Source of the DNA: Amycolatopsis sp. CA-128772
Lineage (GTDB): Bacteria; Actinomycetota; Actinomycetes; Mycobacteriales; Pseudonocardiaceae
Direction of reading: 5' to 3'
Length of the DNA: 64,000 bases
NCBI RefSeq assembly: GCF_002904295.1
Contig: NZ_PPHG01000086.1
Span: forward strand, 124,001-188,000
Numbering within the stretch: the stretch's first letter is position 1; each line of letters begins with the position of its first letter. Positions 35,825-43,560 of the stretch are shown piece after piece. A program made the position numbers and the translations under genes. The notes under the pieces were generated by a model. That model did no database searches. It had not been told where the DNA came from and saw nothing but the letters and a program-made list of their open reading frames with translations.

Positions 35825-36903
35825 AGCGTCACCCGCAGCCGCCAGCCGCGCGAGGCGACCTGTCCCGCCTCGAAGGTGCCCCCGGCCGCGTCGACGCGCT
35901 CGCGCAGCCCGTCGAGGCCCGAACCGCTGCTCGCCGTCCCGCCCACGCCGTCGTCGGCCACCTCGATCGACGCGGCGGAAAGGGTGACCGCGCACCGGGT
36001 CGCGCGGGCGTGGCGCGCGACGTTCGTGAGGCCCTCCCGGACCACCCAGCCGAAGAGCTCCTGGCGGCCGGGGGCGACGACGTCGGTGGCCGTCGGCAGG
36101 TCCGCGGCGACCCCGCAGGCCCGCAGCAGCTCGCGGCCGCGGGCGAGCTCACCGGCCAGCGTCACTTCGCGGTAGCCGGACACGGCCGCGCGGACGTCGG
36201 TCAGCGCCTGCCGCGCGAGGGTCTCGACGGCGGACATCTCCTCGCCCGCGCGAGCGGCTTCGGCGGTGACCAGCCGCCGGGCGAGGGTGCTCTTCACCGT
36301 GATCGCGGTGAGCGAGTGGCCGAGCAGGTCGTGCAGGTCACGGGCGATCCGGGCGCGTTCGGCCTCGGACGCCAGCCGCGCGACCTCGGCGCGGGCCTCG
36401 ACGAGCGCGGTGTTGGCCCGGATCGCCTCGGCGAACGCGGAAACCATCAGGACGGTGAACACGAGCGCGACCGCCTGCGTCCAGCCCGGCCCGCTCCGCC
36501 ACGGCCGCACGGCCCACGGCACGACCACGGCGGCGACGGCGGACACCGCCACGAGCGCGGCCGCGGCCCGCCAGGGGAGCCGCGGCGCGGCCAGCGAGAG
36601 GACGACGGCGGCGAGGAAGAAGGCGTCGGCGTGGGCGAAGGGGAGCGCGGCCGCGAACAGCACCGCGCAGCCGCCCACCAGCAGCCAGAACGGCCGGGTG
36701 GCCCGGCGGGCCGCGGCGGCCGCGGCGAGCAGGTAGCCGGCGGCGAACGCGGCGACGACCCCGCAGCCCGGCACCGCGGCGGCGCCGGTGGCGTGCTGCA
36801 GCACGGCCGCGCCGGTCACCGCCGGGTAGACGAGCATGCCCCCGTCGAGCAGCCGCAGCCGCCAGCCGCGCACCCAGCGCTGCACGTCCCCGGTCTCCGG
36901 CAC
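35821..36903 (-). CDS. DesK-type sensor histidine kinase
   Basis: 360 residues from a GTG. Five or six transmembrane helices (residues 20-165) lead into a HisKA_3 dimerisation domain with the phospho-accepting His in ERARIARDLHDLLGHSLTAI. The HATPase domain has N-box GLTNVARHARA and G-box DDGVGG...GSGLDGLRERV. There is no recognisable extracellular sensor domain, so it probably senses a membrane cue. It is paired with the response regulator directly downstream. Confidence 0.92.
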   Translation of the reverse strand: MPETGDVQRWVRGWRLRLLDGGMLVYPAVTGAAVLQHATGAAAVPGCGVVAAFAAGYLLAAAAAARRATRPFWLLVGGCAVLFAAALPFAHADAFFLAAVVLSLAAPRLPWRAAAALVAVSAVAAVVVPWAVRPWRSGPGWTQAVALVFTVLMVSAFAEAIRANTALVEARAEVARLASEAERARIARDLHDLLGHSLTAITVKSTLARRLVTAEAARAGEEMSAVETLARQALTDVRAAVSGYREVTLAGELARGRELLRACGVAADLPTATDVVAPGRQELFGWVVREGLTNVARHARATRCAVTLSAASIEVADDGVGGTASSGSGLDGLRERVDAAGGTFEAGQVASRGWRLRVTL

Positions 36904-36912
36904 CCCGGCACG

Positions 36913-37296
36913 CTACCGCGCCCGCAGCGGCCGGCCGTTGACCAGCAGGGTGACGCCCAGCAGGAGCACCCCGCAGGCGGCCTGCTCGATCCGCAGCCAC
37001 AGCGGGAACAGCCCGGGCAGGAAGACGATGACGGCGATCGCCGCCAGCATCACCGCCGAGACGATCCGCAGCCGCAGCAGGCCCTTCCGCGAGCCCCGGG
37101 CGGCGCTGCGGGCGAAGGCGAAGGTCCACAGCGAACTGGCGACGACGAGGGTGGCGCGCACCCAGACCGCGTCGGTCACCACCGCGGGATGGGGCCGGAA
37201 CACGACGATGACGACGAAGGTGAGCACGGACAGGGCGGCGTACGCGCCGGTGAGCAGCAGCACCGGCCGGAAGCCGGCGGGTTCGGTTCTGGTCAT
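36913..37296 (-). CDS. Small integral membrane protein of unknown function
   Basis: 127 residues from the ATG at 37296 (MTRTEPAGFRPVLLL). Four predicted transmembrane helices are separated by a basic loop (ARSAARGSRKGLLRLR). It ends 9 nt before the histidine kinase start and is probably the first gene of that operon. Similar small membrane proteins often accompany DesK-type kinases and may act as accessory sensors. Function is not assignable. Confidence 0.65.
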   Translation of the reverse strand: MTRTEPAGFRPVLLLTGAYAALSVLTFVVIVVFRPHPAVVTDAVWVRATLVVASSLWTFAFARSAARGSRKGLLRLRIVSAVMLAAIAVIVFLPGLFPLWLRIEQAACGVLLLGVTLLVNGRPLRAR

Positions 37297-37356
37297 GCCG
37301 GAATGCTCGCCGGGCGGGGCGGGTGCGGGGCAGTGCTGTCCCGCACCGGCCCACCA

Positions 37357-37368
37357 TGACATTTGTCA
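37357..37368. promoter_or_regulatory. Palindrome TGACATTTGTCA
   Basis: Perfect TGACA/TGTCA arms around TT in the divergent gap between the small membrane protein and lacI. It is 16 nt from the LacI operator and could be a binding site of another regulator or overlap a -35 element. Confidence 0.3.
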
Positions 37369-37383
37369 AGGGCGCGGCACTGG

Positions 37384-37395
37384 GAGAGCGCTCTC
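37384..37395. promoter_or_regulatory. LacI-type operator GAGAGCGCTCTC upstream of lacI
   Basis: A perfect 12-bp palindrome 22 nt upstream of the lacI GTG. The same core occurs at 43368-43379 and 43507-43518, suggesting autoregulation and a local regulon. Confidence 0.7.
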
Positions 37396-37416
37396 ACAGC
37401 GTGCTACAACAGAGGA

Positions 37417-38448
37417 GTGACGACGCAACCGCCCACCCTGGAGGACGTCGCGCGAATCGCCGGCGTCTCGCGCGCCACGGTGTCCCGCGTGGTGAACAGC
37501 GTGCGCAACGTCGACCCGAAGCTGCGTGAGACGGTCGAACGCGCGATCGCGGACACCGGGTACGTCCCGAACCGGGCGGCGCGCTCGCTGGTCACCCGGC
37601 GCACCGGCGGGATCGCGCTGGTCGTGTCCGAGCCGGAGCGGCACGTCGAAGCATTCACCGGCGGCGTGTTCGGCGACCCGTTCTTCGGCCGGGTCGTCGA
37701 AGGTGTGGTCGCGCACCTGCGCCCGCACGGCCTGCACCCGCTGCTGATGCTCGTCGACAGCGACGAAGAGCGCGCGAAACTGGTGCCGAAGCTGCGTCAG
37801 GAGCAGGTGAGCGGGGTACTGCTGATCTCGCTGCACCCGGCGGAGGACCCGCTGCCGCACGTGCTGACGGACGCGGGCGTCCCGACAGCGCTCTTCGCGC
37901 GGCCGGCCCGCCCGGCACCGGTCTGCTACGTCGACGTCGCCCACCAGGACGGCGCCCGCCTGGCGGCGGACCGGCTGGTGCTGCGCGGCTGCCACCGCGT
38001 CGCGACGATCGCGGGGCCGGCGGGCACCCCGGCGGGCCAGGACCGCCTGGCGGGGTTCCGCGACGCGATGGCCCGCCACGGCCACGCGTACGTCACGATC
38101 GCCGAGGGCGACTTCACCGAGCAGGGCGGCGAGCGCGCGATGGAGCGCCTGCTCGCCGAGGAGCCGGAACTGGACGGCCTGTTCGTGGCGAACGACCTGA
38201 TGGCGTACGGCGCACTGACGGTGCTGCGCGAAGCGGGCCGCCGCGTCCCGGAGGACGTGGCGGTGATCGGCTTCGACGACAGCCGGGTGGCCCTGAGCTG
38301 CCGCCCGAGGCTGACAACGGTCCGCCAGCCGGTGGAGGAGATGGGCGCGGCGATGGCCCGGATGGTCCTGGACCGCCTGGCGGACCCGGGATTGCGGGCG
38401 GAGGCGGTGATCTTCGAGCCGGCGCTGGTGGTCCGCGACTCGGCCTGA
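37417..38448 (+). CDS. LacI-family transcriptional regulator
   Basis: 343 residues. The HTH LEDVARIAGVSRATVSRVVN is followed by the hinge YVPNRAARSLVTRRTGGIAL, a periplasmic-binding-like sugar domain and a C-terminal GFDDSRVALSCRPRLTTVRQP. The GTG at 37417 is preceded by AGAGGAG; an in-frame start at 37363 would place the operator inside the gene. It probably represses itself and the DUF1996 and glycosidase genes 5-6 kb downstream that carry the same operator. The inducer is likely a glucan-derived oligosaccharide, by analogy with similar operators of cellobiose-type repressors, which is inferred. Confidence 0.88.
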   Translation: MTTQPPTLEDVARIAGVSRATVSRVVNSVRNVDPKLRETVERAIADTGYVPNRAARSLVTRRTGGIALVVSEPERHVEAFTGGVFGDPFFGRVVEGVVAHLRPHGLHPLLMLVDSDEERAKLVPKLRQEQVSGVLLISLHPAEDPLPHVLTDAGVPTALFARPARPAPVCYVDVAHQDGARLAADRLVLRGCHRVATIAGPAGTPAGQDRLAGFRDAMARHGHAYVTIAEGDFTEQGGERAMERLLAEEPELDGLFVANDLMAYGALTVLREAGRRVPEDVAVIGFDDSRVALSCRPRLTTVRQPVEEMGAAMARMVLDRLADPGLRAEAVIFEPALVVRDSA

Positions 38449-38527
38449 CCGACGGCGTCCGCAATCTGTCCGGGACAAGTTCCGCTCAGTGGTCTGGACA
38501 TCGGCCGACTCGTTGTGCTCAGCTTTC

Positions 38528-38535
38528 CAACGTTG
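38528..38535. promoter_or_regulatory. CAACGTTG palindrome upstream of GH31 gene
   Basis: An 8-bp palindrome with the AACGTT core typical of many LacI-family operators, 40 nt upstream of the GH31 start. It differs from the GAGAGCGCTCTC sites, so a different regulator may act here. The evidence is weak. Confidence 0.3.
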
Positions 38536-38575
38536 TAACGCCGCCGAGTCCCCTTCACCGGAACGGAGTTCCGCC

Positions 38576-41500
38576 GTGCGGAGCAGAACAGCGAGAACCA
38601 TCCGGCGGGCGTGTGCGCTCGCCGTGGCCGGGGTCGCCGTCGCGGGGGTGACCGTGGCGACGCCCGCCGTCGCCGGGCCTGCGCGCCAGACCGTCACCGC
38701 CGGGAACGCGCGCTTCCAGGTGCTGTCCCCGACCCTGATCCGCACCGAGTACGCCGGCGACGGCCGGTTCACCGACGCCGCCACCTTCAACGCCGTCGGC
38801 CGCGGCGGCTTCACGCCGACGTCGTACACCAGCACCGTTTCCGGCGGCGTGCTGACGATCAAGACGAGCGCGACGACGCTGACCTACCGGCTGAACTCCG
38901 GCCCGTTCGACGGCGGCAACCTCGAAATCCGCACGACCGCCGGCGCGACCCCGGTGCTCGCGGCGCCCTGGCACCACCTGACCTGCTCCGCCGGCGCGCG
39001 CTGCGAAGCCGAAGACCTCACCGCCGACGGCCTCGGTGTCGCCACCGACCACTCCGGCTACACCGGCGAAGGCTTTCTAGCCGGCTTCGAGAGCACCGGC
39101 AACTCCGTGACCGCCGACGTCCTCGCGCCCGCCGCCGGGACGTACTCGCTGACCGCCCGCTACGCGAACGGCCAGGGCGGTGACAACCAGCACGTCACGC
39201 GCACGCTGAGCGTTTCGGTCGACGGGGGAGCGGCGCAGAAGCTCACCCTGCCCGCGACGGCCGACTGGAACGCCTGGGCGCTCGCCTCGGTCCCGGTCAC
39301 CCTCGGCGCCGGCCACCACAGCGTCCGCCTCGAACGGACGGCCGCCGACTCCGGCAACGTCAACCTCGACGGCCTGGCCGTCCTGACCGCCGGCGCCGCC
39401 TTCCCGCCCGCGTCGGCCCGCGCGTTCACCGGCTGCCCGGCCGGCGTGAGCTGCGAGGCCGAAGCCGGGCTGCGCTCGGGTTCCGCCGTCGTCGCCACCG
39501 ACCACACCGGGTACGCCGGACGCGGCTTCGTCGCCGAGCTCAACCGCGGCGCGACGCTGACCCACCGCGCGTCGGACGTCCCGGCCGACGGCTCCTACCT
39601 GCTGCACGTCCGCTACGCCAACGGCACCGGCGGCGACGGCCGGCACGAAACGCGCACCGCCGCCGTCACCGCGAACGGCGTGACCCGCACCCTCTCGCTC
39701 CCGGTCACCGACAGCTGGGACGCGTGGAAGAGCGCGTCCGTGCCGGTCGACCTCAAGGCGGGCACCAACGACATCGTCCTCGGCTGCCCCGACGACACCA
39801 GCTGCCACGTCAACGTCGACACCGTCGCGGTCACCCCGGCCGGCGGCACGGCCCCGCCGCCGCACCTCGCGCTCGGCGGCTACCGGCGCGGCCTCGACGG
39901 CGTCAACGGCGACAACGGCGCGCCGTCGACCACCGAAGGCCTCCTGCACCAGGACGGCTGGTACCTGCTCGACGACACCCCCTCGGCGCTGTACGACACC
40001 CGCACCCGCGCGGTGACGCAGCGGCCGTCGCACGGCGGAAACCCGTACCAGGACGGCTACGTCTTCACCTTCGGCCACGACTACAAGGCCGGCCTGCGCG
40101 ACCTGGCGACCCTGACCGGACCGCCGCAGCTGCTGCCGCGCTGGGCCTACGGCGTCTGGTACTCCGAGTACATCGACCGCACCGCGGCCGACTACCGCGA
40201 CACGATCCTGCCCCGGTTCCGCAGCGAGGGCGTCCCGCTCGACGTGCTGGTGACCGACACGGACTTCAAGGCGCCGGACACCTGGAACGGCTGGCAGTTC
40301 GACACCACCAAGTTCCCCGACCCGGCCGCGTTCTTCGCCTGGTCGAAGGCCCAGGGGCTGCACAACAACCTCAACATCCACCCGAGCATCATGGGGTCGG
40401 ACCCGCAGTTCGCCCGCGCGCAGGCGACGGCGAAGGGCAAGCTGGTCAAGTCCGGCTGCGGGAGCGACTGCTACGTCTTCGACTGGGGCGACCCGGACCA
40501 GCTGAAGGCCTACCTCGACCTGCACGCCGGGATGATGCAGCAGGGCAACGACTTCTGGTGGCTCGACTGGTGCTGCGACGCCTCGCGCTCGAGCCTGCCC
40601 GGCGTCACCCCGGACGCCTGGATCAACCAGCAGTACGCCGACCTCGCGGCCCCCGCGACCGGCCGCGGATTCGTCATCTCGCGGGCGTACGGCTCGCTGC
40701 AGGCGGGCGGCTACGGCGGTCCGACGGGGCTGGCGACCGGGCCGTGGGCGGACAAGCGCAGCACGCTGCACTTCACCGGCGACACCTCGTCGACGTGGGG
40801 AACGCTGCGGATGGAGGCCGGCATCACCCCGGCGGAGTCGGCCGCGACCGGCATGTCGGCGATCAGCCACGACATCGGCGGCCACAACGACACGACCGGC
40901 CTGCGCGGCAGCGAAACCTACACCTCGGGCGGCCAGCAGCGCCAGACGTTCAAGCTGCCGGACGACCTGTACGCGCGCTGGGTGCAGCTGGGCACGTTCC
41001 AGCCGATCGACCGGCTGCACAGCAACCACAGCGACCGGCTGCCCTGGCAGTACGGCGACGCGGCGAAGGCGTCGGCGACGAAGTTCCTGAACCTGCGCGA
41101 GAACCTGGTGCCCTACACCTACACGCTGGCCCAGGAAGCGGCGGCGACGGGCGTCCCGGTGGTGCGCCCGACGTACCTGGAGTACCCGGACGAGCCGGCC
41201 GCGTACACCGCGGCCCAGAGCGAGTACTTCTACGGGCCGGACATGCTGGTGGCGCCGGTGACGTCGCCGGGCACGTCGGCGACGACGTCGGTGTGGTTCC
41301 CGCCGGGTCAGTGGACGGACTACTTCAGCGGCAAGACCTACGCCGGCGGGACCACCCAGCAGGTGACCTCCGACCTGGGCACGATGCCCGTGTTCCTCCG
41401 CGCGGGCGGCATCACGGCCACCCGGACGGCGGACGTCACCAACGACGTCCAGAACCCGCTGGACCGGGTGACGGTGACGGTCGCGCCGGGCGGCCCGGGA

Positions 41501-41800
41501 TCGTTCTCGCTGTACGAGGACAGCGGGACGTCGTCGTCGCGCTCGGCCACGACGAAGATCACCTACAGCGAGCGCTTCGGGGCGCACACGGTGACGGTGG
41601 CGCCCACCCAGGGCTCGTTCCGGCCGGCACCGCGCGAGTGGACGGTGAAGTTCCTCGGCGTCGCCTCGGCGCCGAGCCGGGTGAAGGTGGGCGCCGGCTG
41701 GGCGCCGTCATCGGCCTGGAAGTGGGACGCGGCGGCGAAGACGCTGACCGTGACCGCGCCGGTTCACCCGGGACGGGCCCCGGTGACGGTCAGCTACTGA
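38576..41800 (+). CDS. Secreted glycoside hydrolase family 31 protein with two inserted carbohydrate-binding modules
   Basis: 1074 residues from a GTG with GGAG at 7-nt spacing. A Sec signal peptide is followed by the start of a GH31 N-terminal beta domain (ARQTVTAGNARFQVLSPTLIRTEY). Two CBM35/CBM6-like modules interrupt it, each opening with CEAE (residues about 141-273 and 287-420) and containing VATDH(S/T)GY. The TIM barrel spans about 460-900, with the likely nucleophile Asp in FWWLDWCCDAS and acid/base Asp in FTGDTSSTW. Beta-sandwich domains follow. The family contains alpha-glucosidases and alpha-xylosidases; the exact linkage is unknown. It ends at a strong bidirectional hairpin. Confidence 0.9.
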   Translation: MRSRTARTIRRACALAVAGVAVAGVTVATPAVAGPARQTVTAGNARFQVLSPTLIRTEYAGDGRFTDAATFNAVGRGGFTPTSYTSTVSGGVLTIKTSATTLTYRLNSGPFDGGNLEIRTTAGATPVLAAPWHHLTCSAGARCEAEDLTADGLGVATDHSGYTGEGFLAGFESTGNSVTADVLAPAAGTYSLTARYANGQGGDNQHVTRTLSVSVDGGAAQKLTLPATADWNAWALASVPVTLGAGHHSVRLERTAADSGNVNLDGLAVLTAGAAFPPASARAFTGCPAGVSCEAEAGLRSGSAVVATDHTGYAGRGFVAELNRGATLTHRASDVPADGSYLLHVRYANGTGGDGRHETRTAAVTANGVTRTLSLPVTDSWDAWKSASVPVDLKAGTNDIVLGCPDDTSCHVNVDTVAVTPAGGTAPPPHLALGGYRRGLDGVNGDNGAPSTTEGLLHQDGWYLLDDTPSALYDTRTRAVTQRPSHGGNPYQDGYVFTFGHDYKAGLRDLATLTGPPQLLPRWAYGVWYSEYIDRTAADYRDTILPRFRSEGVPLDVLVTDTDFKAPDTWNGWQFDTTKFPDPAAFFAWSKAQGLHNNLNIHPSIMGSDPQFARAQATAKGKLVKSGCGSDCYVFDWGDPDQLKAYLDLHAGMMQQGNDFWWLDWCCDASRSSLPGVTPDAWINQQYADLAAPATGRGFVISRAYGSLQAGGYGGPTGLATGPWADKRSTLHFTGDTSSTWGTLRMEAGITPAESAATGMSAISHDIGGHNDTTGLRGSETYTSGGQQRQTFKLPDDLYARWVQLGTFQPIDRLHSNHSDRLPWQYGDAAKASATKFLNLRENLVPYTYTLAQEAAATGVPVVRPTYLEYPDEPAAYTAAQSEYFYGPDMLVAPVTSPGTSATTSVWFPPGQWTDYFSGKTYAGGTTQQVTSDLGTMPVFLRAGGITATRTADVTNDVQNPLDRVTVTVAPGGPGSFSLYEDSGTSSSRSATTKITYSERFGAHTVTVAPTQGSFRPAPREWTVKFLGVASAPSRVKVGAGWAPSSAWKWDAAAKTLTVTAPVHPGRAPVTVSY

Positions 41801-41828
41801 GCCACCGGCGGGCGGAGCCGGAAATGCT

Positions 41829-41858
41829 GCCGGGGTCACGGGAAGCCGTGGCCCCGGC
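41829..41858. terminator. Bidirectional hairpin terminator
   Basis: Arms GCCGGGGTCACGG (41829-41841) and CCGTGGCCCCGGC (41846-41858) form a 13-bp stem with one G-U pair and a GAAG loop. It lies between the convergent GH31 and DUF305 genes and could stop transcription from both. Confidence 0.75.
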
Positions 41859-41865
41859 GGCGTTC

Positions 41866-42408
41866 TCACACCTTCGCGAGCAGCTCGCCTGCGTGGGTTA
41901 CCTCGGCGCCGACCGCTCCCGCCAGTTCACGGGTCCCGGCGTCCGCGCCGGAGTTCTGCTCGCCTCCCGCCAGCACGACGAGCTGCGCGGCGTGCGCCCG
42001 CAACAGGGCGACCAGCCGACGGTCGAAGGCGGAACCCCGTTCGGTGCGCAGGGCCACCAGGTCGGCCGGCGTGACCATGCCCGGCATCCGGTGTCCACTG
42101 TGGACGTCGGATGCCGGGAGCCCGGCGCGGTCGCGGGTCGCCCGCAGGTGAACCAGCAACCGCTCCTGCGGTCCGGCGAAGGCATCGGCCGCCGAGCGGA
42201 TCGCCGGGCTCGCGGTGTGCTGCGGCGCCAGCCGGGCCGCGGCCAATGCGTTCTCGGTCATCGGCACCACGAGCTGCAGCCAGGCCACGTCCGTCGGGTT
42301 GAAGGCGGCCTGCGTGGCCGGAGAGGCCGGAGGAGCGGGGGCGGCGGTGGTGGCGCACCCGCCCAGGCACAGCACCACCACCGCCACCCCCGGGAACCGC
42401 CGGTTCAC
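41866..42408 (-). CDS. DUF305-family lipoprotein
   Basis: 180 residues from a GTG that overlaps the DUF1996 stop (GTGA). A short lipoprotein signal (VNRRFPGVAVVVLCLGGC) is followed by two DUF305-like four-helix halves: FNPTDVAWLQLVVPMTENAL... and HRMPGMVTPADLVALRTERGSAFDRRLVALL. The usual metal-binding HH after the second half is replaced (LRAHAAQL), so copper or metal binding described for some relatives may be weakened. It is coupled to the DUF1996 gene and probably acts on the same extracellular face. Confidence 0.75.
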   Translation of the reverse strand: MNRRFPGVAVVVLCLGGCATTAAPAPPASPATQAAFNPTDVAWLQLVVPMTENALAAARLAPQHTASPAIRSAADAFAGPQERLLVHLRATRDRAGLPASDVHSGHRMPGMVTPADLVALRTERGSAFDRRLVALLRAHAAQLVVLAGGEQNSGADAGTRELAGAVGAEVTHAGELLAKV

Positions 42409-43337
42409 GGACGGCCGGGCAGCCGGTAGTTCGGGCCGAGCACACTGCCGCGGTCCGGCTTGTACAGGTCGAACCCGCGCGGGTCGCACTGCAGGCCGCC
42501 GTTGATGCAGTGCTTCACCAGCGCGGCCAGGGTTTCCGGGTCCCACGCGTTGAAGAAGTCGTAGTGCCACGAATACCCGCGTCCGCTGGCCAGGTGCACC
42601 CCGGACATGTCCCCGCTGACCGGGAACGCCATCTTGAACTCCAGCATCGGCACGGCCACCGGGTGGTCGGCCGGGCACGTCAGGGTCGCCCGGTCCGGGT
42701 ACGTCAGGTGGCTCTTGTGGTCGGCCGAATCCAGGTGGACGCCGTCCCAGCAGCTCGGCGCCTGGTAGCGGATGTTGAGCTGGCTGCCGGCGACGCACCG
42801 CACCGGGATGTCCCAGTTGTGGAAGCTGTCGCCGCACTCCCAGCCCTCGATGGCGCCGGGTGCGTGCTGGAACTCGTCCTGCGTCGCGGTGACGCTCCCG
42901 GCCACGTACCGCAGGCCGGGCGGGAACGGCACCACCTTCGTGTAGTCGAGGATGCCGGACTTGTAGTAGACGACCTGCGCGAAGTTCGGCAGCACCACCT
43001 GATTCCCGTTGTACACGGTGGGGAACCAGTACGCGGACAGGTCGTCCGGTGCCAGGCACGTCGTGTTGCCGACGCCCGCGGCCTGCAGCGACTGCGTCGT
43101 CGTGGCTGCGTTCGTCGTCTTGTTGCCGAGGAACGTGTGGTCGTGGGACGCGCCGGGCAGCCCGGGGAACACGATCGGGTCGTCCGGCTGGTGGTGGCTC
43201 GGGGAGCAGTTGACCTGGAACTCGTGGTGGGTCACCAGGTCGTCGGCCCCGGCGGGCGACCAGGTGGCCGCGGTCAGGAAGGCGCCTGCCAGCACGGTGG
43301 CGGCGGTGCAGGCGAGGAGCGCGGCTTTCGTTGCCAA
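42405..43337 (-). CDS. Secreted DUF1996 protein
   Basis: 310 residues. The start is assigned to TTG at 43337 because GGAGG lies 4-5 nt upstream and the only in-frame ATG (43388) would place the LacI operator inside the coding region. A signal peptide (LATKAALLACTAATVLAGAF) precedes the domain, which has FQVNCSPSHHQPDDPIVFPG, GASHDHTFLGN and YWFPTVYNG. DUF1996 occurs in fungal and actinobacterial secreted proteins, some linked to carbohydrate binding or cellulose degradation. No catalytic residues can be named. The operator upstream suggests sugar-dependent expression with the divergent glycosidase. Confidence 0.85.
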   Translation of the reverse strand: MATKAALLACTAATVLAGAFLTAATWSPAGADDLVTHHEFQVNCSPSHHQPDDPIVFPGLPGASHDHTFLGNKTTNAATTTQSLQAAGVGNTTCLAPDDLSAYWFPTVYNGNQVVLPNFAQVVYYKSGILDYTKVVPFPPGLRYVAGSVTATQDEFQHAPGAIEGWECGDSFHNWDIPVRCVAGSQLNIRYQAPSCWDGVHLDSADHKSHLTYPDRATLTCPADHPVAVPMLEFKMAFPVSGDMSGVHLASGRGYSWHYDFFNAWDPETLAALVKHCINGGLQCDPRGFDLYKPDRGSVLGPNYRLPGRP

Positions 43338-43364
43338 GGGTCCTCCACGGTGAGGTGCCAAGGA

Positions 43365-43382
43365 TGGGAGAGCGCTCTCCCA
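43365..43382. promoter_or_regulatory. 18-bp perfect palindromic LacI operator upstream of DUF1996 gene
   Basis: TGGGAGAGCGCTCTCCCA is a perfect palindrome 28 nt upstream of the TTG start of the DUF1996 gene. It contains the GAGAGCGCTCTC core seen upstream of the LacI gene at 37384. Confidence 0.75.
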
Positions 43383-43505
43383 CAGCATGCGCAGCTCCTG
43401 GCGGCCCTGTCAAGGAGCACCCGGTTCGCCTGCCGGACAGTCATTGTCGGGTTCCCGGCCGGTTCTTGACAACGCCGGTGGCCGTGGCGAACCATCGGCC
43501 TTCCG

Positions 43506-43519
43506 GGAGAGCGCTCTCC
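43506..43519. promoter_or_regulatory. LacI operator upstream of discoidin-glycosidase gene
   Basis: GGAGAGCGCTCTCC is a perfect 14-bp palindrome 41 nt upstream of the glycosidase GTG. Together with the 43365 site it brackets the divergent promoter. Confidence 0.75.
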
Positions 43520-43560
43520 AGCGGTCTCCGTCCCCGCCGTCCTGTCGTACGGGAGTCATC

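Noticed and set aside
29546..37296. NLR locus as part of a prophage or integrative element
   Set aside because: No integrase, attachment-site repeats, tRNA or phage genes were found, and base composition matches the surroundings.
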